A stretch of 20,589 nucleotides of DNA from DATEOR01 sp046734455. Its GTDB lineage: Bacteria; Actinomycetota; Thermoleophilia; Gaiellales; Gaiellaceae. This document shows positions 7,485 to 14,192 of the stretch, one piece after another (position 1 is the first letter of the stretch; each line of letters opens with the position of its first letter). A program made the position numbers and the translations under genes. Where the stretch lies: assembly GCA_046734455.1 (NCBI GenBank), contig JBKPRJ010000062.1:1-20589 (forward strand), written 5' to 3'. Below the pieces are notes generated by a model. The model saw nothing but the letters and a program-made list of their open reading frames with translations, searched no databases and was not told the DNA's origin.

Positions 7485-8195
7485 TCAGAGCGTAAAGCCG
7501 GCGTCGAGGGCGTCTCGGCGGAACATCTGCACCGTTTCGAGCGAGAACTGGCCCAGATCCTTGCCGAGCGAGTCCAGCTTGCCCAGGAGGTCGGGTGTGA
7601 GCGTGATGATGTGGCAGCCGATCTCGTCCGCCTGCACGACGTTGAGGATTTCCCGAGGGGACGCCCAGATCAGCTCTGCCCGAGGTGCTTCGAGGAGGAG
7701 GTGGAGCGCCTGCACCATGATCGACCGGGGGTCGATTCCCGCATCTGCGATCCGGCCCGCGAAGACGGAGATGCATGATGGGGCGCCGTCCTTGACGGCG
7801 GCGGTCACCAGCTCCACCTGTGCGCTCGTGAAGACCGCAGTCACGTTCACCTTGACGCCGCTTTCAGACAGCTCGCGGACGAGCGGCGCCGTCGTCTCGC
7901 CCGTTGTCGTCGTCACCGGGATCTTGACGTACACGTTCTCGCCCCAGGAATCGATCAGCCGCGCCTGCCGCTCCACCTCTTCCTGGCTGTCGGCGAAGAC
8001 CTCGAACGAAACCGGCTTTTCCGTGATGCGCTCGAGCAGGCGTTCGGCGAAGGCCGCGTAGTCCGTCAGCCCCGCTTTCCACATGAGCGTCGGGTTGGTC
8101 GTGAAGCCGGATATTCGCGCGTCGTCGGCGAGCCCCAGAATCGTGTCGAGGTCCGCGCCGTCCGCGAAGATCTTCACGTTGAGATCCTCGAGCAT
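7485..8195 (-). CDS. Transaldolase (short TalC/fructose-6-phosphate-aldolase class)
   Basis: This 236-residue protein is a class I aldolase of the transaldolase family. Visible motifs are TTNPTL (residues 32-37), FEVFAD (64-69), the Schiff-base lysine in VYVKIPV (Lys91), NVTAVF (117-122) and SVFAGRIADAG (143-153). Its length fits the short TalC/FSA group, not the roughly 320-residue TalB group. Transaldolase makes sedoheptulose 7-phosphate from fructose 6-phosphate and erythrose 4-phosphate, exactly the precursor a heptose pathway needs. Its place between the GmhB-like phosphatase (33 nt upstream) and the heptose kinase (18 nt downstream) suggests dedicated precursor supply. Fructose-6-phosphate aldolase activity or another aldol reaction is possible. 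The ATG start lacks a strong Shine-Dalgarno. Confidence 0.88.
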   Translation of the reverse strand: MLEDLNVKIFADGADLDTILGLADDARISGFTTNPTLMWKAGLTDYAAFAERLLERITEKPVSFEVFADSQEEVERQARLIDSWGENVYVKIPVTTTTGETTAPLVRELSESGVKVNVTAVFTSAQVELVTAAVKDGAPSCISVFAGRIADAGIDPRSIMVQALHLLLEAPRAELIWASPREILNVVQADEIGCHIITLTPDLLGKLDSLGKDLGQFSLETVQMFRRDALDAGFTL

Positions 8196-8228
8196 GAGAC
8201 GAACGTTAGCGCTCGCAATTAGGGAATG

Positions 8229-8819
8229 CTACGAGGCAGAGGCGGCCAGAATGGCATTCACAGCGGCCGCGAGGTCGGCTGCGTGCAAATCCGGGGCCGC
8301 AGCTCCGCTTCGCTTGTGCGCACTGCTGGGCACCGCAATCAGCACCGTCCGGCACCCGGCGTCAGCTCCGGCCATGACGTCGCTGTCGGTATCGCCGATC
8401 ATCCACGATGCGGACAGGTCCACGCCGAGCTCGGCCGCGGCGTCGAGAAGCATGCCCGGAGCGGGCTTGCGACAGCGACACGTCTTCCGGAGCATCAGGT
8501 CTGTGCCGTCGGGATGGTGGAAACAACACCGGACTGCGTCCGGCACCACTCCGTCTATCTCGAGCAGCTCGAGCACTCGCTCCTGGACTGCGATGAGCTG
8601 CTCAAGCGTGACGATGCCCTTGGCGGCCGCCGGCTGGTTGGAGACTGCGACGAGCACGTAGCCCGCCTTCTGGAGACGTCGGAGGGCTGCCGCTGAGCCC
8701 GGGATCAGCGCGACGTCGTCGGGCAGGAGCGGCGACTCGGGAAACCCGGACAACGGATCGGGGACGAGCTCGTTGACGACCCCGTCGCGATCAAAGAAGG
8801 CGGCCGGCCGCCCGATCAG
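8229..8819 (-). CDS. gmhB: GmhB-like HAD phosphatase (heptose 1,7-bisphosphate 7-phosphatase)
   Basis: From the proposed start the protein has 196 residues, close to GmhB. The HAD nucleophile and acid are Asp10 and Asp12 in FFDRDGVVNE. VSNQP (59-63) is motif II, RKP (117-119) carries the motif III Lys, and MIGDTDSD (140-147) is motif IV. The GmhB zinc site is present as Cys99-x-His101 with Cys114-x-Cys116. This class removes the 7-phosphate from heptose 1,7-bisphosphate, or phosphate from histidinol phosphate in relatives. No ATG or GTG lies near the start of homology. A CTG at 8819 has GGGAG 7 nt upstream and is chosen; a TTG at 8885 is the nearest conventional alternative. The gene overlaps the end of the SIS gene by 29 nt. 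Confidence 0.85.
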   Translation of the reverse strand: MIGRPAAFFDRDGVVNELVPDPLSGFPESPLLPDDVALIPGSAAALRRLQKAGYVLVAVSNQPAAAKGIVTLEQLIAVQERVLELLEIDGVVPDAVRCCFHHPDGTDLMLRKTCRCRKPAPGMLLDAAAELGVDLSASWMIGDTDSDVMAGADAGCRTVLIAVPSSAHKRSGAAAPDLHAADLAAAVNAILAASAS

Positions 8820-9414
8820 CGATCGTCTCCCAGTGTCCCTGCCGGATCGCGAGCGCCGGATGAGACACCAGCGCGTGCCAGACAACCGCTTGGAGCGACT
8901 CGACGAGCGGCGTCCGCAGGTCCGGCGGCGCCGCCAAGACCACAACCAGATCACCGGCCTTGGCAAGCGCCCCGCCCGGAGCGCCGACGATGCCGTAGAC
9001 CGATGCGCCGCGCTCGCGAGCGAGCTCGAGTGCGTTGACGATGTTCACGGAGACGCCGTGCTCGCGCGAGCCACCGCCGACCGAGAACACGAGCAAGGCG
9101 TCTTCGGGGCCCAGCCTGGAGGTCTCGAGCCAGGCCCGAAACGTGCTGTCCCAGCCCTCGTCGTTCGTCCGCGCGGTGAGCTCCGACACGTTGTCAGTCA
9201 CCGCGTAGCTCTCGATCTCGCACAGCTTGCGGAAATCGTTCACCGCGTGCGACGCGTGAGCGGCTCCGCCACCGACGCCGAGCACGAACAACCGTCCGTG
9301 TCCCGCACGAAGGGCGGCCAGCCGCATCGCCAGCTCCTCGACTGCGTCGGCGTCGAGCGATTGCGCGAGCTCTGCGACGGCCGCAAAGTAGCGCTCTGAA
9401 TGCGTGCTCGGCAC
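8791..9414 (-). CDS. SIS-domain sugar-phosphate isomerase (divergent GmhA-like)
   Basis: This 207-residue protein is a single SIS (sugar isomerase) domain. It has GVGGGAAHASH at residues 46-56, VSELTARTND at 76-85 and the phosphate-binding loop SVGGGS at 111-116. The operon context points to sedoheptulose 7-phosphate isomerase (GmhA role), the first committed heptose step. The match to E. coli-type GmhA is not exact: GNGGS reads GVGGG, TSGNS reads VGGGS, and by my alignment the catalytic Glu and C-terminal His positions look like Asp and Gln. It may be a distinct SIS clade with the same or an altered substrate. The start is GTG at 9414, 9 nt after the stop of the membrane glycosyltransferase, without a clear ribosome site. 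Confidence 0.82.
   Translation of the reverse strand: MPSTHSERYFAAVAELAQSLDADAVEELAMRLAALRAGHGRLFVLGVGGGAAHASHAVNDFRKLCEIESYAVTDNVSELTARTNDEGWDSTFRAWLETSRLGPEDALLVFSVGGGSREHGVSVNIVNALELARERGASVYGIVGAPGGALAKAGDLVVVLAAPPDLRTPLVESLQAVVWHALVSHPALAIRQGHWETIADRAAGRLL
8827..8831 (-). promoter_or_regulatory. Shine-Dalgarno-like GGGAG before the proposed CTG start
   Basis: On the minus strand GGGAG lies 7 nt before the CTG at 8819, inside the last codons of the SIS gene. It supports a rare CTG start for the GmhB-like gene, where no ATG or GTG is available close to the first conserved residues. Confidence 0.4.
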
Positions 9415-9423
9415 GAGCGGACT

Positions 9424-11469
9424 CTACTCCAAGGCCATGGCGCCCGAAGACGGCTGTACCCCCGGATTCTTCACGGGGCTCTCCTCCCGCGTCGCCTTGT
9501 AGATCTCGTATGCGCCGACCGTGTGGACAAGCTTGAAGCGGTCATCGAGCGGAACTCGAAAGTAATCTCGCGGCCCGTCTTGTCCACCCACCGGACGAGC
9601 CTGGACGATGCGGTATTGGTCGCGTGGCGATACGCCCTCGGCACACGTGTCCAGGTTTTGGATTCCGTGCCCGTACCTGAAGAGAGCGTCGAATTCTGCG
9701 CCCACTTTGTAGTCCGAGCTCAGGGTGTTGTAGTTGACCATGAACGGATAGACGAAGACCTGGTAGCCGATCGCCGCCTCGTCCTGTCCATTTGCCTGCA
9801 GGTCGGCGGCGACGTAGTCGACGACGCCGGCTTCGGCCGCATCGTTTCCCGCCCAGCCGTTCGAACGCCAGTCGTCGAGCCGAGAGACGAGAAAAGAGTT
9901 CCAGACGAACACGAGGACGACGAGAGCCTGAAGAGGCCAGGTCACGACCCGGGGGAAGCCGAGCCTCGGAAGGAGGACGGAGACGAAGATCGCGACGAAG
10001 AGCGCCTGGAGCGGCCAAAGCCAAAGGAATCGTCCGGCGTTCCCGCGTTCGGCGACCGCGAACAGAAGGAGCCATGGCACGCCGAGGGCGACGACGATTA
10101 TTCGCCGGCGCAAGACATCTTCTTCGCTTTGAAGACGGACGCCCCAGCGCTCGAGCAGCAGGTCGGCGGCCGACGTTGCGAACCAAAGCGCCAGAAGGAG
10201 AGATCCTCCGAGCAAGAGAATGGCGAGAGGGCCGCGCACCATGGCCGGCAGTCCTGGATCGAAGACAAGCTGCCTGTGCGCAAACGCGGCTCCCAGCAGC
10301 CCTGCCGCGAGTACGAGGATTCCCCCTCCGAGCACGAATGTCCACCGCTCTGGACGGGTGAGCTTTCCTGCCTTCCCGGCACCGGTCGACGTCGGCTCCC
10401 CCTTGCGGGTTCGCGGAGCGGCACCCGCCACGCCGAGCAGGACGAACGTCGCAAGAACGATTGCCAGCAAGACAATGCGAAGGACCCGGTGGCCGGGCAG
10501 CGTAATCGAGGAGAAATTGCCGAGCAGCCGGTCATCGATTGCCTCGTCGAGACGGGCCGAGGCGGAACCGCCGGACTGTCCGGCCGCAGCGAGGTCGCCA
10601 TGCCGCTGGGCGCTAGCCGGGGCCGATGTCCCTGTCGCCGGGTTGACGGGCGTGGCTCTGAGCTCACGGGTTGGGTCGCACCAGCTCTGCGAGACATTGG
10701 ACGGGACGATGTACTCGAGCAGGAACTGCGAGCGGACGTCCTTGAAATCACGTCCTTCTTCGAATCGAAGGTACGGGAACCACACAATCGCGATCACTGC
10801 CGCCGCACCGACGAGCGGCTTCAGGCTGAGCGGGGGGCGGTAGAGGAGCCAGATCGCCGCGAGGATGGCGATCGAAGGGGCGATCGCGAGGTCGAGGTAC
10901 ATGCCGAGCGCCCATGCCAAGAGGGCGGCAGCTAGGAATCGCCCGTCCTTCCGCGTCACCCACTCGCTCGCGAAGTACACGAGCCAGACGACCATGTCCG
11001 GAGAGCCGATCGGCCAAAGTGACCCCGCCCAAAACAATCCCTGTGCCGAAAGCCCGTACAGGACGACAGCGAGGATGGCGCACCAGGTTCCGAAGTACTT
11101 TCGGGCAAGGAGAAAGACGCCGAGAAGGGTGACCAGGTGGAGCAGGGAGGCCCCGATGTACTGGGAGAGCCGCGGGTCGTCGAACAGCGCGACGCTCGGC
11201 GCCATCATCCAGGCGGGACCGGGAGGGGCGAAGGAGCCGTAACTGCCCAAGTCCCCGTGGCTGGGCAGCGCTTCCATCCCAACGAGGGCATGCGCCTGAT
11301 GCAGGTGGGGCACCAGGTCGAAAGAAAGGAGTCGGGATCGCCATCCCTGCGCGGTGAGGACGGCGGCCAAGAGAGCAACGGCGAGGACGACCCCGAAGCC
11401 GTAGATCGATTTTCGCCGCTTTAGGTGCGAGATCCCGAGCTCTAGCTTCTCCACCTGTGGACAGAACAT
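9424..11469 (-). CDS. Large multi-pass membrane glycosyltransferase (GT39/GT-C-like)
   Basis: From the ATG at 11469 the protein has 681 residues. A short cytoplasmic N-terminus precedes a first helix (about residues 22-40), then an outer loop with an Asp in FDLVPHLHQAH (about 50-60), the position where GT-C enzymes keep a catalytic acid. Many further hydrophobic segments follow. A long polar loop rich in Ala, Ser and Gly splits the membrane region, and the C-terminal 170 or so residues form a soluble domain ending in SGAMALE. I infer a polyprenyl-phosphate-sugar-dependent transferase acting outside the membrane; the exact family is not certain. The frame stays open upstream to 11817, but that part is low-complexity and antisense-like and overlaps the GT2 gene, so the later ATG is preferred. 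Confidence 0.78.
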   Translation of the reverse strand: MFCPQVEKLELGISHLKRRKSIYGFGVVLAVALLAAVLTAQGWRSRLLSFDLVPHLHQAHALVGMEALPSHGDLGSYGSFAPPGPAWMMAPSVALFDDPRLSQYIGASLLHLVTLLGVFLLARKYFGTWCAILAVVLYGLSAQGLFWAGSLWPIGSPDMVVWLVYFASEWVTRKDGRFLAAALLAWALGMYLDLAIAPSIAILAAIWLLYRPPLSLKPLVGAAAVIAIVWFPYLRFEEGRDFKDVRSQFLLEYIVPSNVSQSWCDPTRELRATPVNPATGTSAPASAQRHGDLAAAGQSGGSASARLDEAIDDRLLGNFSSITLPGHRVLRIVLLAIVLATFVLLGVAGAAPRTRKGEPTSTGAGKAGKLTRPERWTFVLGGGILVLAAGLLGAAFAHRQLVFDPGLPAMVRGPLAILLLGGSLLLALWFATSAADLLLERWGVRLQSEEDVLRRRIIVVALGVPWLLLFAVAERGNAGRFLWLWPLQALFVAIFVSVLLPRLGFPRVVTWPLQALVVLVFVWNSFLVSRLDDWRSNGWAGNDAAEAGVVDYVAADLQANGQDEAAIGYQVFVYPFMVNYNTLSSDYKVGAEFDALFRYGHGIQNLDTCAEGVSPRDQYRIVQARPVGGQDGPRDYFRVPLDDRFKLVHTVGAYEIYKATREESPVKNPGVQPSSGAMALE

Positions 11470-11527
11470 ACTGGACGCCTGTCGAGCAACAGAAAGGAAC
11501 CCGGCCCGCGGCGGTGCTTTCCGGCTG

Positions 11528-12382
11528 TCAGTTGCCGCGGGGGTCCGGCTGTGCCTCCGTTTCGAGCCCGGGCATCGGGGGCCCCGGTGCTGCGACAGCG
11601 CCTCTGTCGGCGTAGACATCCTCCGTCTCCGCGCCGCCGACACCAGCCCGTTCGAGAGGGCGGCGAGCGCGCCAGGCGATGACGAGCAGATCGAGCGCCA
11701 TGCGACCGGACGAGCGGAAAAGTCGGACTTTGGTCTCGCGGTTGTCGATCCACGTGACGGGCACCTCGGCGAGACGAAGCCCGAGGCGGTCGACATTGAC
11801 GCAGAGCTCCGCATCAAATGCGAACCCCTCGACTCTCTGCACGTCGAACAACACTCGTGTCTTGCCGAGTGCGAGGAGCTTGAAGCCGCACTGCGTGTCC
11901 CTGTACGAAAGCCCCGTCAGACGACGCAAGAGCACGTTGAACGTCTTGCCCATCAGTTCGCGATGCCTGGGCTGGTGGACGACGATGCGCGACGAAGGAA
12001 GGCCGCGGGAACCAATCGCGACGTCATGCCCGCTACGAAGTGCAGCCGCGAGGCGCGCCAGTTCCGAGAGAGGCGTCGAGAGGTCGGCGTCCGTGACGAG
12101 CGCATGCGTGCCACGGGCGGCCCGCACTCCCGCGCGGACAGCTGCCCCCTTGCCGCGGTTGTGTACGAAACGGATGTGCTGAAGACGAGGAGAGCCCTCC
12201 TTGACTGCCTCGAGAATCCGGGCAGTTCCGTCTGTCGAGCCGTCGTCCACGACGATGATGTCGACCACGTGAAAGCCGGCCCTCGCCGCCTGTTCGTCGA
12301 CCTCGTCCTCGAGCACGCGAAACAGGTTTGGAAGCCGACTCGCCTCGTTGAATGCCGGCACGACGATGGAGAGCGTCTCCAC
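11528..12382 (-). CDS. DPM1/ALG5-type GT2 glycosyltransferase
   Basis: From the GTG at 12382 the protein has 284 residues and begins VETLSIVVPAFNE. Motifs are VDDGSTDGT (residues 45-53), NRGKGAAVRAG (75-85), the metal site DAD (98-100) and DTQCGFKLL (162-170). This set is typical of dolichyl/polyprenyl-phosphate glucosyl- or mannosyltransferases of the ALG5/DPM1 group. There is no C-terminal membrane helix, and the last 45 or so residues are a Pro/Gly-rich, probably disordered tail. It likely charges a lipid carrier with sugar for the membrane glycosyltransferase encoded 58 nt downstream. The frame is open to 12523, but starting at 12382 matches the conserved N-terminus and leaves a divergent intergenic gap; the start is moderately certain. 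Confidence 0.87.
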   Translation of the reverse strand: METLSIVVPAFNEASRLPNLFRVLEDEVDEQAARAGFHVVDIIVVDDGSTDGTARILEAVKEGSPRLQHIRFVHNRGKGAAVRAGVRAARGTHALVTDADLSTPLSELARLAAALRSGHDVAIGSRGLPSSRIVVHQPRHRELMGKTFNVLLRRLTGLSYRDTQCGFKLLALGKTRVLFDVQRVEGFAFDAELCVNVDRLGLRLAEVPVTWIDNRETKVRLFRSSGRMALDLLVIAWRARRPLERAGVGGAETEDVYADRGAVAAPGPPMPGLETEAQPDPRGN

Positions 12383-12501
12383 CGGCTCATTATCGCTGAG
12401 GCCGGTTCGGCCCTCGCAAGTCGAATGAAGTGTTTCGGAGCCGACCAGGAAGTGCTCTTCGGCCGATCGAAAGAGCGCGAGCTGGCGATAGAGTCGCGCG
12501 C
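12383..12501. promoter_or_regulatory. Divergent intergenic region between GT2 and methyltransferase genes
   Basis: With the starts chosen here, 119 bases separate two divergent genes, so promoters for the long minus-strand run and the three-gene plus-strand run are expected in it. No clear -35/-10 boxes or operator are visible. If either gene starts further upstream the gap shrinks or disappears. Confidence 0.3.
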
Positions 12502-13251
12502 GTGAGACGGGCATTCGGATCATCGCTCGAAGGAGGCCTCATCGACCGTGTCCTCGAGCGGATGCCGACGGAGAAGGCAGCGCGGCTCAGGATGGGCCTT
12601 CGTCGACGCGTTCGTCCTGCCCGGCTGCGCGCGCTCCGGCGGCATGCACCGTTCAGCCGTGAGTTCGGCTACGACCGCGGCACGCCGATCGACCGCTACT
12701 ACATCGAGCGCTTCCTCTCACTCCATCGGGGCGACGTGCACGGCGATGTCCTGGAGGTCAAGGACGGCGCCTACACGGAGAGGTTCGGCCAAAGCGTGGC
12801 TCGGAGCGACGTGCTGGACATCGACGGCTCCAATCCCCACGCGACGATCATCGCGGATCTCACCGAGGCGGATGAGATCCCTGACGAGTCCTTCGACTGC
12901 TTCATCCTCACGCAGACGCTCCAGTACGTCTACGACCCGAGGTCGGCGGTGCGGCACGCGCACCGGATCCTGAAAGGAGGCGGGGTGCTCCTCGTCACAG
13001 TGCCGTGCGTCAGCCCGATCGTCGACGAGGTCGGCCTGACCGATTACTGGCGGTTCACGCCGGCCTCGTGCGGGAGGCTCTTCGGTGAAGTCTTCGGGGC
13101 AGGCTCGGTTGAGATCCAAGCTGAGGGCAACGTCGTGAGCTCGGTCGGCTTCTTCGCGGGCCTGGCACGGGAAGAGCTCGAACGGCCGGATCTCGAAAGG
13201 CGCGACGCACCTTTCGCGACTCTCGTCTGCGTGCGGGCGGTCAGGCAATGA
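12502..13251 (+). CDS. Class I SAM-dependent methyltransferase with degenerate motif I
   Basis: From the GTG at 12502 the protein has 249 residues. The central part reads as a type-11-like methyltransferase fold: DVLEVKDGAYTERFG at the motif I position, VLDIDGSNPHATII for the acidic strand, DSFDCFILTQ-like residues at strand four, and HRILKGGGVLLVTVP at the post-motif. The glycine-rich GxGxG of motif I is replaced by EVKDGAY, which I associate with a methyltransferase group found in glycan loci. It may methylate a sugar, though the altered motif leaves room for weak or no activity. ATG at 12562 is an alternative start. It ends in ATGA overlapping the deacetylase start, so the two are coupled. 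Confidence 0.8.
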   Translation: MRRAFGSSLEGGLIDRVLERMPTEKAARLRMGLRRRVRPARLRALRRHAPFSREFGYDRGTPIDRYYIERFLSLHRGDVHGDVLEVKDGAYTERFGQSVARSDVLDIDGSNPHATIIADLTEADEIPDESFDCFILTQTLQYVYDPRSAVRHAHRILKGGGVLLVTVPCVSPIVDEVGLTDYWRFTPASCGRLFGEVFGAGSVEIQAEGNVVSSVGFFAGLAREELERPDLERRDAPFATLVCVRAVRQ

Positions 13252-14186
13252 CCGGCCGCGACCTCCTGGCAGGCCTGCGCCGTCGTTCGGCGCCGCCAGC
13301 CGGTCTCGCGCTGGTCTACCACCGCATCTCTCGAGCGCAGCCCGGCCACCGCCGGCTCGCGCCGGCCATGGATCCAGACGTCTTTCACGGCCAACTCGAC
13401 CACCTTCGGGCCCACTACCGCGTCGTGCCGGCCTCTCAGCTCCTCGACGAGGTGGCGCAAACGCGACGGGGCGATCTTCCGGCGGTCGCCCTCACCTTCG
13501 ACGACGACCTCCCCTCCCATACCGAAACCGCGGCGCCGTTCCTGCAGCGGGCAGGACTCCCCGGCACGTTCTTTCTTTGCGGCACCTCGCTCGGCGGCGA
13601 GACCGCACTCTGGTGGGACGACCTCGAGTCTTTGGTCGAAGGCGACCGTGGCTCGTCCGGGACGACGTTGCCCCACGACAGCGTGTTCGACCCGCTTCGG
13701 CGAGGAGCGCCGGGCGCGATCCATGCCGTGGCAGAGGAGATCGAACAGCTTCCGCGCCGGCGTCGCGACGAGGTCGCCGCTCAGTTGCGAGCCCGCGCCG
13801 GAAGCCCGGAGCGGGCCCTTGATGAGAGTGGCATACGAGCCCTCAACGGAAACGGGCTCGAGATCGGATTTCACACGCGCCGCCACTACCTCCTGCCCAC
13901 GCTCGACGACGCGGAGCTCGCCACGGCGATGACGGAGGGGCGCGCTGAGCTCGAGTCGCTGCTCGGACACCGGTTGACGATGATCGCCTACCCCCACGGC
14001 AAGGCCGACGCGCGAATCGCAGACGCCGCGCGCGCTGCGGCCTTCGACTATGGGTTCACGGGTCTCGCGCGACCCGTCGACCGTTCCACCGATTCGCTTC
14101 AGATCGGGCGTCTGGACGCACACGCCGTCGCTCCAGGGGACTTCGCTCGGACGGTCGAGGCAACATTGGCCCGCTCGGCCCGCTAG
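13248..14186 (+). CDS. CE4 polysaccharide deacetylase (NodB-homology domain)
   Basis: This 312-residue protein has the carbohydrate esterase family 4 signatures. TFDDD at residues 83-87 provides the catalytic and metal Asp, HTRRH at 209-213 provides the two metal His, YPHGK lies at 248-252, and RLDAH near 288-292 gives the late His. No signal peptide or membrane anchor is seen at the N-terminus (MTGRDLLAGLRRR), so a cytoplasmic role on a sugar precursor or lipid-linked intermediate is possible. About 100 residues separate the first two motifs, more than in compact NodB domains, with a WWDDLESL segment in the insert. It would remove N- or O-acetyl groups. Its ATG overlaps the methyltransferase stop, and the GT14 gene follows after 6 nt. 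Confidence 0.88.
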   Translation: MTGRDLLAGLRRRSAPPAGLALVYHRISRAQPGHRRLAPAMDPDVFHGQLDHLRAHYRVVPASQLLDEVAQTRRGDLPAVALTFDDDLPSHTETAAPFLQRAGLPGTFFLCGTSLGGETALWWDDLESLVEGDRGSSGTTLPHDSVFDPLRRGAPGAIHAVAEEIEQLPRRRRDEVAAQLRARAGSPERALDESGIRALNGNGLEIGFHTRRHYLLPTLDDAELATAMTEGRAELESLLGHRLTMIAYPHGKADARIADAARAAAFDYGFTGLARPVDRSTDSLQIGRLDAHAVAPGDFARTVEATLARSAR

Positions 14187-14192
14187 CGCCAC

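Noticed and set aside
8196..8228. Possible internal promoter before the transaldolase gene
   Set aside because: The gap is only 33 nt and slightly A/T-richer, with no recognisable promoter boxes.
8820..8966. ATG start at 8966 for the GmhB-like phosphatase
   Set aside because: It would overlap the SIS gene by 176 nt and add about 49 Arg-rich residues before the HAD motif, unlike the family.
9400..10935. A 511-codon plus-strand frame opposite the large membrane glycosyltransferase
   Set aside because: The composition is highly charged and repetitive (Arg, Glu, Asp), with no domain or export signal, and the opposite strand has a convincing membrane protein.
11470..11527. Possible terminator or hairpin between the GT2 and the membrane glycosyltransferase genes
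   Set aside because: Only short imperfect G+C-rich inverted pieces are present and there is no T-tract; the genes are most likely one operon.
11470..11817. Upstream extension of the 681-residue membrane glycosyltransferase
   Set aside because: The extra 116 residues are Ser/Arg-rich, overlap the C-terminal part of the GT2 gene in another frame and show no membrane or conserved segment.
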